Assembly: GCA_030681645.1 (NCBI GenBank)
Contig: JAUXRX010000019.1
Location: 1-64,000, forward strand
Direction of reading: 5' to 3'
DNA length: 64,000 nt
From: Archangium sp.
Lineage (GTDB): Bacteria > Myxococcota > Myxococcia > Myxococcales > Myxococcaceae
A program made the translations under genes and the position numbers. Below are positions 42,347 through 50,038 of the stretch, in pieces. Each line of letters begins with the position of its first letter. Within the stretch, counting starts at the first letter, position 1. Under the pieces are notes generated by a model, which was not told where the DNA came from, made no database searches, and worked only from the letters and a program-made list of their open reading frames with translations.

Positions 42347-45300
42347 TCAGTAGAAGTACGGGCTCGTCGCCACGTCGATCCGCCGGATGAGGTCGGTGAC
42401 GTAGGGCTGGGTGGCGGCGTCGTAGGTGCCGGCCGCGAGCGCGTTGCGCGCCTCGGTGAGCACGGCGAACGCGTCACCGTGCTGCATCGCCTTGAGCACG
42501 TCGACCATCGTGCGCATGGTGTCGAACGAGCGGTACCCGTCGGACGAGAGGAGGCTGTTCCTGACCACCTCCAGCACGCGGGCGCGGAAGGCCGGGTCGT
42601 TGACCGCCGGGTTGACGGCCACGGGGTCGCGGTACTCGACCGGGGCGACGAAGAGGTTCTGCAGCAGCGCCGCGTTGTACTGGTTGGCCCACGCGGCCGC
42701 GTTGGGGCCCAGCGCGATCACGTCCGGGGCGAGCGGCGGCGCGACGTCACCGATGAGCACGTTGAAGGCCTCGAGGCGCTGTTGTTCGTTCGCCGCCCCG
42801 CGCACGTAGCGGGTGATGGCGAAGATCTGCGCGAAGGTGAGCTGCGACCGCTCGGCGAGCGTGTCGCGCAGCAGTTGCCGGTACCGGGGCGCGAGCTGGT
42901 TGGTGAGCGGGTTGGCGGTGGCGTCGAAGCGATCACACTGGGCGTCGGTGAGCGTGTCCTCGTCGGTGCAGAAGGCCTGGGTCGGCGCGGCGGTCGACAG
43001 CCCGTAGAGGAGGCGCACCGCGGCGACGTCGTACGGGCCGGGCCTGTCGAAGAGCACCGCGTCGGCCTCGATGTTGTAGTCCATCACCGAGGAGCGCTCG
43101 AGCGAGCCCTTGAAGTTGTGGCGCAGGCCGAGCGTGTGGCCCACCTCGTGGAGGATGATCTCGGTGATGTACTTCTCGAGGAACTCCTTGCGCGTCATCC
43201 CCGCGGGAATGGCCGCCTTCGGCGCCTCGAACGAGCACAGCGACTGGCCAGCCATCGAGCCCCACCGCAGTTGGGGCCGCAGCTGCCGGGCGGGGGCGAC
43301 GAGCTGCACGCCGCCGGAGGGCATGCCGACAGGGGACGGCGCGGGGGTGGGGCTCACCGCGGGGGCCGCGCACACGCAGGGCGCCGACGGCGTCGAGGCG
43401 GCGTTCTTCGGCTCGAGCGTCGAGGTGACGAAGTCGGCCTGATTGTCGTTCGAGTCGACGCAGCCGAGGAGATCGGCGCGGATGATCGACGCGGCCGAGC
43501 CGGGCGAAGGCGCGGCGCGGAGCTCGCTGCAGTTGGTGACGCCGTAGCCGACGGCGTCGATGACGCTGCTGGTGAGCGCGCAGGCCCCGGTGAGCGCGGT
43601 GGTGTTCTGCACCAGCGCGAGCTTGCCGTTCGCGGCCGAGATGTTGATGCCGCTGACGAGGTCAGGGGTGGGGATGGCCGTGCCCCCGGTCACGGTCGCC
43701 AGTCCGACGAGGAAGGACCCGTCGGCCGGCACCACGCCGGAGAGCGCGATGACCTGCCAGGCGGACGTGCCCGAGGCCGAGCCGTACTGCAGCGACATGC
43801 CCGAGAGGGCGACGGGCGCCGAGGTGCGGTTGTGCAGCATCACGAAGTCCTGGTTGCGATAGCCGGTGGCCGAGTTGCCGCCGAAGACCTGGGCGATGCT
43901 CAGCGCGGGCGCGCAGACGGGGCTGGGCGGGGGCGCGGAGAGCGTGGCGGTGATGACGAAGTCACCCAGCACCACGTTGCTGAGCGTCCAACCGCCCACC
44001 TGGACGAGGACGGTCTGCGAGGCCCCGGAGTCGTTGCTGAACACGGCGGTGTCGGGCTCGCCGCTGAGGCCCGAGTCGTTCTTCGCCACGCACGCCGTCA
44101 CGCCCGAGCACAGGGCCGTCGAGGCCAGCACGTTGACGAAGGTGTCGGTGCCCGCGGCGGGGAAGACGGTGATGGTCGCCGTCCGCCCGGCGGGAACGGT
44201 GAGTGAATAGAAGACGTCGGGCCTGGGCATGCTGGGCGCGCTGCAGCTCGCCGGGGCCCCGGAGAAGAGCGGCTCGGCGGTGCTCGCCAGCAGCGTGCCC
44301 GGGGTGGGGAAGCCGACGATCATCGGCTGCGGCGCAGCGCAGCGATCGTTGACCGGGGCGGGGCCGGCATCCGGCACGCCAGCGTCGCCGGCGGGCAGCC
44401 CTGCATCGAGCCCCGGGGCGCCCGCGTCCACCACCGGGGTGCCCGCGTCCACAGCGCCTTCCGCGGCCGACTGCAGCGCGCCTTCGATGAAGACGCTCGA
44501 GAAGTAGACCGACGCGCCGCGGATTTCGCCGGTGTTCGGGTTCTCGCGCCAGTTCGCGAAGGCCATGCCCAGGCCGGGGTTGGTGTCGACCACCACGAAG
44601 TTCTTGTCGTCGTCGCCGAAGCTGTCGCCCGGCGCGGTGGTCACCACCGAGAAGGCGGGGAAGCCCAGCGCGTCGTTCCAGCCGGTGATGCCGCGAGCGA
44701 TCGCGCCTTCGATGTCCACGCCCGCCAGCCGCGGGTCTGCCTTGAGCCGCGCCACGGCCTGGCTGATGCGCCAGGGAATCGGCTGCATGCCCGGCTTGAG
44801 GTTCCACTTCACCACGTTCTGCTTCGCGCGCGGCTCGTTGGGCACGTACTGGATGTTCTCGCTGCCGAAGTAGTGGTTGTTCGGCAGCTCGGCGGCGGTG
44901 AAGCCCGCGCCCTCGGTGTAGCGGCGCAGCGAGATCGCCATCGTGCCCTGCCCGCGGAAGGGCTGGTCGAAGCCCAGCAGCCCCGGCCCCGGAATCTCGG
45001 TGTAGCCCGCGAAGACCTGCTCGAAGGCCACGCCGTCGCCCAGCACCTTGTAGTGCTGGAGGTACGAGAGCTCGACCTCGAAGCGCGCCGAGAACGACGC
45101 CGCGAACACGTCGCCCAGCACCTCGAAGCGGTTCAGGCCCGCCGAGGGGTCGAAGAGCACGTAGTCCCCCGAGCCAGCCATCGCGTTGAAGGGCGCGAAG
45201 TCGGTGACGAGCGGGTACGCCTCGACGACGCGCTGCGGGTCGAGCGTGTCGCTCCACTTCGCGCCGTCGGTGACGTCGAAGACGTAGAGCTTGCCGTTCT

Positions 45301-45634
45301 GAAGCTTGAAGCTCACCACCCGGCTGCCCAGCGAACGCGCCGCCATGCCCGCTTCGGCCGGGTGCCACTGGGTGAGGTAGGCCGCGAGGAACCACTTCGA
45401 GCCGAGCTGTGACTTGTTGAGCGCGAGGTAGAAGTTCTCGTTGCTCGCGTAGCCGTCGGTGCCTGCGTCGGCCGTCAACGCCTGCGAGGTGCGCGCGACG
45501 CGCACGAAGGCCTCGTCACCCAGCGTGCCCGACACCACCGCGTCGGCCTGGCCGCAGCCCGCCAACGTCAGCGTCAGCGCCAGAAACCCCACAGACAACA
45601 CTCCACCCATCGAACGCTGAACGTTCGTCGACAT
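42347..45634 (-). CDS. Zinc metalloprotease lipoprotein (DUF4953/EcxA-type) with inserted PPC-like and lamin-tail-like domains
   Basis: 1095 residues from ATG 45634. MSTNVQRSMGGVLSVGFLALTLTLAGC is a lipoprotein signal. Residues about 60-375 form the N-terminal domain of the zincin family (KWNLKPGMQPIPWRISQAVARLK, GITGWNDALGFPAFSVV). Then comes a DAGxPDAG low-complexity linker (about 390-425), a PPC/beta-sandwich-like stretch (PADVFYSLTVPAGRTATITVFPAAGTD) and a lamin-tail-domain-like stretch (DFVMLHNRTSAPVALSGMSLQYGS). The protease core then resumes with HEVGHTLGLRHNFKGS (about 828-843) and a C-terminal helical domain. The insertions split the catalytic domain of the protein. Confidence 0.8.
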   Translation of the reverse strand: MSTNVQRSMGGVLSVGFLALTLTLAGCGQADAVVSGTLGDEAFVRVARTSQALTADAGTDGYASNENFYLALNKSQLGSKWFLAAYLTQWHPAEAGMAARSLGSRVVSFKLQNGKLYVFDVTDGAKWSDTLDPQRVVEAYPLVTDFAPFNAMAGSGDYVLFDPSAGLNRFEVLGDVFAASFSARFEVELSYLQHYKVLGDGVAFEQVFAGYTEIPGPGLLGFDQPFRGQGTMAISLRRYTEGAGFTAAELPNNHYFGSENIQYVPNEPRAKQNVVKWNLKPGMQPIPWRISQAVARLKADPRLAGVDIEGAIARGITGWNDALGFPAFSVVTTAPGDSFGDDDKNFVVVDTNPGLGMAFANWRENPNTGEIRGASVYFSSVFIEGALQSAAEGAVDAGTPVVDAGAPGLDAGLPAGDAGVPDAGPAPVNDRCAAPQPMIVGFPTPGTLLASTAEPLFSGAPASCSAPSMPRPDVFYSLTVPAGRTATITVFPAAGTDTFVNVLASTALCSGVTACVAKNDSGLSGEPDTAVFSNDSGASQTVLVQVGGWTLSNVVLGDFVITATLSAPPPSPVCAPALSIAQVFGGNSATGYRNQDFVMLHNRTSAPVALSGMSLQYGSASGTSAWQVIALSGVVPADGSFLVGLATVTGGTAIPTPDLVSGINISAANGKLALVQNTTALTGACALTSSVIDAVGYGVTNCSELRAAPSPGSAASIIRADLLGCVDSNDNQADFVTSTLEPKNAASTPSAPCVCAAPAVSPTPAPSPVGMPSGGVQLVAPARQLRPQLRWGSMAGQSLCSFEAPKAAIPAGMTRKEFLEKYITEIILHEVGHTLGLRHNFKGSLERSSVMDYNIEADAVLFDRPGPYDVAAVRLLYGLSTAAPTQAFCTDEDTLTDAQCDRFDATANPLTNQLAPRYRQLLRDTLAERSQLTFAQIFAITRYVRGAANEQQRLEAFNVLIGDVAPPLAPDVIALGPNAAAWANQYNAALLQNLFVAPVEYRDPVAVNPAVNDPAFRARVLEVVRNSLLSSDGYRSFDTMRTMVDVLKAMQHGDAFAVLTEARNALAAGTYDAATQPYVTDLIRRIDVATSPYFY
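42348..42376. repeat. 29-bp duplicated sequence, copy 2 (3' end of the metalloprotease gene)
   Basis: A 29-bp exact match to 40247-40275. Here it encodes the last nine residues (DVATSPYFY) and the stop of the lipoprotein. Confidence 0.9.
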
Positions 45635-45994
45635 GTCCGACTCCTGTTGAAGAATGGCGGCCGCGTTGGCTGCCGATGCTGAAACCCTTACGGCGCGAAT
45701 GGTGTGCAACATGCTCCGTTGTCGGACCCGCACTCGCGGCTGGACGACAAGCGACAGGACCATTTGCGACAGCGCAAGACATTGAAGTCATTCAGGAAAA
45801 GTGCGTTGGATGTGCAGGGCCCTGACAGCCCTGCGCGCCCGTGCTCCACCGAGCCGGGCCAGTTCGCCTGCTGGCTGGAAGCGCGCGCCAGTCGAAATGA
45901 TGCCGCCCGGTCAACGTGACCGCACGTTCGACCAGGGTGGCGGAGCAAGGGCCCGGAACTGCGTGCGGCCCGGTTCCTGCTCAGGGACAGACGC
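45635..45994. other. 360-bp non-coding stretch between divergent genes
   Basis: No plausible gene. It presumably carries the promoter of the leftward metalloprotease gene and of the small rightward gene. CGGTCAACGTGACCG at about 45908-45922 is a perfect 6-bp-arm palindrome with a 3-bp centre and may be an operator. I see no RNA gene or repeat copy. Confidence 0.4.
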
Positions 45995-46189
45995 ATGAAC
46001 CCCAACTCCCTCGTTTCGCCCGTGTCCGCACTCCGCGCCGCTCCGACCGCCGCCTTCGGAGACCTGCTGGTGGCGGTCTTCGACGAGGCCTCGAACTACA
46101 GCAACGACCCCGCGGAGGTCTCGCGCATGGCCAGGGAGGTCCTCGCCCGCATCCTCCGCCGCAACGTGGTCTCGCGCCGCGCGCGCTGA
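45995..46189 (+). CDS. Small helical protein of unknown function
   Basis: 64 residues beginning MNPNSLVSPVSALRAAPTAAFG, then an amphipathic helix (DEASNYSNDPAEVSRMAREVLARILRRN) and a basic tail (VVSRRAR). It has ATG with an AGGGACAG-type upstream site. It ends one base before the stop of the convergent gene. I cannot exclude a spurious frame, but the composition and ribosome site favour a real gene. Confidence 0.45.
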   Translation: MNPNSLVSPVSALRAAPTAAFGDLLVAVFDEASNYSNDPAEVSRMAREVLARILRRNVVSRRAR

Positions 46190-46606
46190 CTACTTCGCCT
46201 TCACGCGGTTGTTCTTCGGCAGGTGCTCGAGCTCCACCAGGCCCAACGCCTCGAGCACGGGCGGCACGTAGACGCCGAAGCGCCCGCGCAGCCCCTTCTT
46301 GAGTCCGTACCAGCCCTTCACCGGGTTCTTCGGCGAGCGGCCCCACGCCTCGAGCGTGCCTTCGGCCGCGGGCTTCTGCTCATCGGCCCCGCCCAGCGGC
46401 AGCCAGTCGCCGTGCTTCTTCAGCATCGCCACCACGTCGTCGAGGCAGCGCAGCTGGTAGCTCAGCTCGGTCTTGCCCACGCGGCACACCAGCGCCGGTG
46501 GCTCGCGCGTCTCGTCGCGCCACGCCTCGAAGTCGGAGGTGCCCGGCGCGGTCTTCAGCTTCCACGGTGCTTCGACGGTTCCTGCGCTGCTCTTCTTGCT
46601 GGCCAT
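46190..46606 (-). CDS. Small soluble protein of unknown function
   Basis: 138 residues, basic N-terminus (MASKKSSAGTVEAPWKLKTAPGTSDFEAW). The middle is DETREPPALVCRVGKTELSYQLRCLDDVVAMLKKHGDW, followed by a helical C-terminus (NPVKGWYGLKKGLRGRFGVYVPPVLEALGLVELEHL). A domain with a winged-helix-like ending is possible, but no motif is diagnostic. It follows the SRPBCC gene by ten bases in the same direction and is probably co-transcribed. Confidence 0.55.
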   Translation of the reverse strand: MASKKSSAGTVEAPWKLKTAPGTSDFEAWRDETREPPALVCRVGKTELSYQLRCLDDVVAMLKKHGDWLPLGGADEQKPAAEGTLEAWGRSPKNPVKGWYGLKKGLRGRFGVYVPPVLEALGLVELEHLPKNNRVKAK

Positions 46607-46615
46607 GGGTTCCCC

Positions 46616-47116
46616 TCAGGTGCTGCGTTCGACTTCCTTCTTCAGGTCGCGCGCGAAGGCTTCGAACGTCGCGCGTTGATCAGGCAGGCTCTTCGCGATC
46701 AGCCCCAGCATCGCACCCGAGAAGACCTCCGACATCGCGAACACCGTGGTGCCCTTCGCCGTGCGGGTGGCGCGAAAGCTGCGCACGCCGCGGAAGAGCC
46801 CGAACGGCATGCCGTCTTCCCACACCATCGCGTCCGCCCCCAGCGCGCTCACCTGCAGCTTGAAGGTGCGCGTCGGCGCGAGCACCGAGACCAGCTTGAG
46901 CTTCTTGCCCAGCGCGATGTCGCCCTCGAGCTTCGTGACGGTGGAGTTCCACCGCGGGTAGTCGGCGGCGCGGGTGAGCACCGCCATCACCTTCTCGGGC
47001 GGCGCGTCGATCTCGAGCGCGACCTGGTACGCGAGGAAGCCGGGGTCCCTCCGCTCGGCGGCCTTGCCGTCGGTGGGGAGGGAATGGAAGTCGGGGGTCT
47101 GTCGCAGGACGGTCAT
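46616..47116 (-). CDS. SRPBCC/START-like ligand-binding protein
   Basis: 166 residues from ATG 47116. The helix-grip pattern is visible: VALEIDAPPEKVMAVLTRAADYPRWNSTVTKLEGDIALGKKLKLVSVL, then beta strands, and a long C-terminal helix (LIAKSLPDQRATFEAFARDLKKEVERS). The APPEKVxxVLTxxxxYPxWN opening is typical of polyketide-cyclase/SRPBCC proteins. The ligand is unknown. It is divergent from the ECF sigma gene (66-bp gap), so the sigma factor could control it. Confidence 0.8.
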   Translation of the reverse strand: MTVLRQTPDFHSLPTDGKAAERRDPGFLAYQVALEIDAPPEKVMAVLTRAADYPRWNSTVTKLEGDIALGKKLKLVSVLAPTRTFKLQVSALGADAMVWEDGMPFGLFRGVRSFRATRTAKGTTVFAMSEVFSGAMLGLIAKSLPDQRATFEAFARDLKKEVERST

Positions 47117-47182
47117 GGCCAGAGGACGACTGACCCGGGTGAAAGGATGCGGTGGCGTCCAGAGTCGTGAGAAGACGGGCAC

Positions 47183-48091
47183 ATGGCGGACCTCGAGCTG
47201 CAGTCCCTGGCCGGCGGGCGGGAGCGTTTCCTGGAGTGGGTGGCGGAGTACCGGCCCCAGCTCCACCGCTACTGCGCGCGGATGATGGGGTCGGCGATCG
47301 ACGGGGAAGACGTGCTGCAGGAATCGCTGGCGAAGGCGTTCTACCAGCTCAGCCAGAGCGTCTCGGTGCCGCCCCTGCGCCCGTGGTTGCTGCGCATCGC
47401 CCACCACACCGCGCTCGATCACCTCAAGCGCTACGAGCGCAAGCACGTGGAGCCGCTCGATGAGCTCACCGCGGACACGCTCGGCGACGGGGCGATCGAT
47501 CCCGCCTCGGTGAGGGCGGCGCTGGCCACCTTCCTCGAGCTGCCGGTGCTGCAGCGGAGCGCGGTCATCCTCAAGGATGTGCTCGGCCTCTCGAACGAAG
47601 ACATCGCCTCCACGCTGCAGACGACAGTCCCCGCGGTGAAGGCTGGGCTGGTGCGCGGGCGGGCGAAGCTGAAGGCCGCGACCGGGCCCGCGCCACGGGA
47701 AGTGACGCTCAGCCCCGAGCTGCGCGCGACGCTCGATACGTACGTGGCGCGCTTCAACGCGCGCGACTGGGACGGCTTGCGCACGTTGCTGGCGAAGGAG
47801 GTCGAGCTCGACCTGGTCGCGCGCGCCTCGCGCCGCGGCGCGGAGGTGGGCCAGTACTTCGGGAACTACGCGAAGGACGACGTCACGCTCACGCTGGGGC
47901 AGGTCGACGGGCGCCCGGTGCTCGGCGTCTTCAAGCCGGGCGCGACGAGCCCCGCGTACGTCATTCAGCTCGAGGTGGCCGACGACGGAGTCCGCTTCAT
48001 TCGTGACTACCGCTACGTCACCTGGCTCGAGTTCACCTTCCTCCCTCTCCCCGAGGAGGGGGAGAGGGCAAACAAGGCAGCTCCCCCATGA
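47183..48091 (+). CDS. ECF sigma factor with SnoaL-like C-terminal extension
   Basis: 302 residues. Sigma region 2 (YRPQLHRYCARMMGSAIDGEDVLQESLAKAFYQL) is at about 25-70. Region 4 (LPVLQRSAVILKDVLGLSNEDIASTLQTTVPAVKAGLVRGRAKL) is at about 118-160. Residues about 175-290 form an NTF2/SnoaL-like domain (LDTYVARFNARDWDGLRTLLAKEVELDL). This architecture is that of SigJ/ECF41-type factors, but the DGGGK motif of ECF41 is not seen. The tail FLPLPEEGERANKAAPP is read from a palindrome A repeat overlapping the convergent neighbour's end. No anti-sigma gene is evident nearby. Confidence 0.85.
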   Translation: MADLELQSLAGGRERFLEWVAEYRPQLHRYCARMMGSAIDGEDVLQESLAKAFYQLSQSVSVPPLRPWLLRIAHHTALDHLKRYERKHVEPLDELTADTLGDGAIDPASVRAALATFLELPVLQRSAVILKDVLGLSNEDIASTLQTTVPAVKAGLVRGRAKLKAATGPAPREVTLSPELRATLDTYVARFNARDWDGLRTLLAKEVELDLVARASRRGAEVGQYFGNYAKDDVTLTLGQVDGRPVLGVFKPGATSPAYVIQLEVADDGVRFIRDYRYVTWLEFTFLPLPEEGERANKAAPP

Positions 48092-49049
48092 TCGCCTCGA
48101 TGGCCCGGCCATCGTCCTCCACCTGCCGAGGACACAACCCGAACAACCGCTCCACCGTCGGCCGCAGGTCTCGCTGATCAGCCGCGCCGGGCTCGCCGCG
48201 CTGCACCAGTGGACCTATCGCCGCGATGAAGATCTCCCCGCTGCCGGGATGAACAATCCCGTGCTCACGCCAGTCGCGGTACCCGCGGCCGTGATCAGAC
48301 GCGAGCACCACGGTGGTGAGCGCCGCCTCTTCAGCAGGCAGCTCCGACACCCAGCGCAGCACCTCGACCACCCGGGCGTCCGTCTCGCGCAGCGCCTGCT
48401 CGTACTCCGGCCGCAGGCCCTGGTGTGCCCACTCATCGGTGTCGAGCAACGCGAGGTGGAGGAAGCGGGGGTGGTGCTTCTCCCAATATTCGCGCGCGCG
48501 GCCGAAGGTCTCCTCGTCGTAGCGGGCGTTCCTCCACGGCGGGCCCCCTTCGCGCTTCGGGCCATCCTCAGGCGCGTCGACGTACGCCACCCCATCCCGA
48601 GACGTCACCGCGAGGGCGAGCCGCGACCACGACGCGAACACGGCCACGTCGTCAGGGCCGAGGTGAAGGCCGTGGGCCACGCGCTCGGCCATCGTCTCCA
48701 CCGTGATGCGGCCGCAGTCGTTGTCGTTGCACGAGGTGAGGGTGCCCGCCGCCATCGCCTGGTAGCCGGGCAGGCTCAGCGCCATGGACGACGCCGCGTC
48801 CGCGGGGAAGGCGAGGCCACCTGAACGCACGGCCTCCTGCAGTCCCCGCATGTGGGGTCCCGAGAGCACGTCGTCGCGCAGGGGACCATCGAGGGTGATG
48901 AAGATGACGCGCGCCGCCGCTTGCAGCTTCGCGGCCCGGGCGTCATCGCGGGGTGGCTCGGGAGCAACGGGCCGCTCACGACGCGACATCGCCGTCGTCA
49001 CCCCCGCGAGGGTCAACAGCAGCAGCGCGGCGACGAGCCCTCGTTTCAT
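48033..49049 (-). CDS. Alkaline-phosphatase/sulfatase superfamily exported protein
   Basis: 338 residues. Signal anchor MKRGLVAALLLLTLAGVTTA. The metal-site pattern of the phosphatase/sulfatase clan is visible: ARVIFITLDGPLRDDVL (first Asp), RFLHLALLDTDEWAH (metal Asp/His) and TVVLASDHGRGYRDWREHG (Asp-His pair). A likely esterase or phosphodiesterase acting outside the cytoplasm; the substrate is unknown. Its last 12 residues (LPSPPPRGEGGR) come from a palindrome A copy. The 3' end overlaps the convergent sigma gene by 59 bp. Confidence 0.78.
   Translation of the reverse strand: MKRGLVAALLLLTLAGVTTAMSRRERPVAPEPPRDDARAAKLQAAARVIFITLDGPLRDDVLSGPHMRGLQEAVRSGGLAFPADAASSMALSLPGYQAMAAGTLTSCNDNDCGRITVETMAERVAHGLHLGPDDVAVFASWSRLALAVTSRDGVAYVDAPEDGPKREGGPPWRNARYDEETFGRAREYWEKHHPRFLHLALLDTDEWAHQGLRPEYEQALRETDARVVEVLRWVSELPAEEAALTTVVLASDHGRGYRDWREHGIVHPGSGEIFIAAIGPLVQRGEPGAADQRDLRPTVERLFGLCPRQVEDDGRAIEAIMGELPCLPSPPPRGEGGR
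48041..48073. repeat. Dispersed palindrome A, copy 6 (in the overlap of two CDS 3' ends)
   Basis: CTCCCTCTCCCCGAGG followed by AGGGGGAGAGGGC, encoding the C-terminus of the ECF sigma on one strand and of the phosphatase-like protein on the other. Confidence 0.85.
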
Positions 49050-49128
49050 TCAGGCCTCAACCCGCCTCAGTCTGCCCTGATTCCGTGCTCGAGTGTCCCC
49101 AGGGCCGCGGTGAAGGTGTCGGAGACAC

Positions 49129-50007
49129 ATGAGACTCACAGCAATCCTGATCGTGGTGGCGCTGAGCGGCTGTCAGAAGCCGGGCTCGGTCTGCGGAGGT
49201 GAGCCGCCCTCGTACGTGCCCGGCCCCGACTTCGCCTGCACCCCTCAGCTGATCGGCTCGATGGTCTGCCCGCGCGGGCAGGTGGGATGGGGCTACCAGT
49301 GCACCGATGCCATGTGCTGGCAGCTCTTCATGGACGGGCCCTGCGCTCCGCCCTTCGTGACCGCTGATGCGGGACCTCCTGATGCGGGACTCCCTGATGC
49401 GAGCACCTGCGCCGCGGCCGACCTCTGCGCCTCGGAGGGCAGCCAGCAGTGCCGGAACACCACCCAGCTCGAGTGCCGCCAGGGCTGCTGGTCACCCATC
49501 GGCACCTGCGGCTTCGACGCGAGCGTCTTCTGCCAGCCCTCGTTCCTGCCAGCCCAGTTCGACCCGAACGGCAGCTGCACCGAACCCATCTTCGGCGCGT
49601 CCATCTGCCCGCTGGGGCCGGGCTCGGGGTACGGCTTCCATTGCACCGACGGCGGCTGCTGGGAGGCCTTCGCTGACGGGCCGTGCGTGAGCGCCGGCGA
49701 CGCGGGGCGGTTCTGTCCAGTCACGGAGCGCTGCAGCGACGAGGGGAGGCTCGAGTGCCGCGGTGGACTCCGCTCCTGGTGCACCAGCGGCTGTTGGTTG
49801 GACGTGGGGCTGTGCGGCGTCGACGCCGGGCTCGTCTGTGGGCCCTCTGCGGCGGACGAGCCCACGGCCCCGTGCCTCCCCGGGCTCGTCGGCACTTCCG
49901 TCTGCCTGACCGGAAATACCGCTGGCTCGAGCTACACCTGCACGGGGCAGCTCTGCTGGTCGTTCAATGGTGTCTGCTCTGCCGATGCGGGAGCTGATGG
50001 CGGCTGA
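49129..50007 (+). CDS. Cysteine-rich repeat lipoprotein
   Basis: 292 residues. MRLTAILIVVALSGC is a lipoprotein signal (Cys 15). The mature part contains three repeats of about 75 residues, each with the pattern CxP...GSxxCxxGxxxGYxCTDxxCWxxFxDGPC: about 20-75, 120-190 and 225-285. They are separated by DAGPPDAGLPDAS-type linkers and ECRxGCWxxxGxCGxDA turns. There is no catalytic site. Probably an outer-surface disulfide-rich protein; it is transcribed away from the phosphatase gene. Confidence 0.72.
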   Translation: MRLTAILIVVALSGCQKPGSVCGGEPPSYVPGPDFACTPQLIGSMVCPRGQVGWGYQCTDAMCWQLFMDGPCAPPFVTADAGPPDAGLPDASTCAAADLCASEGSQQCRNTTQLECRQGCWSPIGTCGFDASVFCQPSFLPAQFDPNGSCTEPIFGASICPLGPGSGYGFHCTDGGCWEAFADGPCVSAGDAGRFCPVTERCSDEGRLECRGGLRSWCTSGCWLDVGLCGVDAGLVCGPSAADEPTAPCLPGLVGTSVCLTGNTAGSSYTCTGQLCWSFNGVCSADAGADGG

Positions 50008-50038
50008 TTGGAATCGGCAGGACGACGTCGTGACAGGG

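Noticed and set aside
47183..48091. Assignment of the sigma factor to ECF41 specifically
   Set aside because: The architecture fits, but the DGGGK motif is not visible, so I name it only as an ECF sigma with a SnoaL-like tail.
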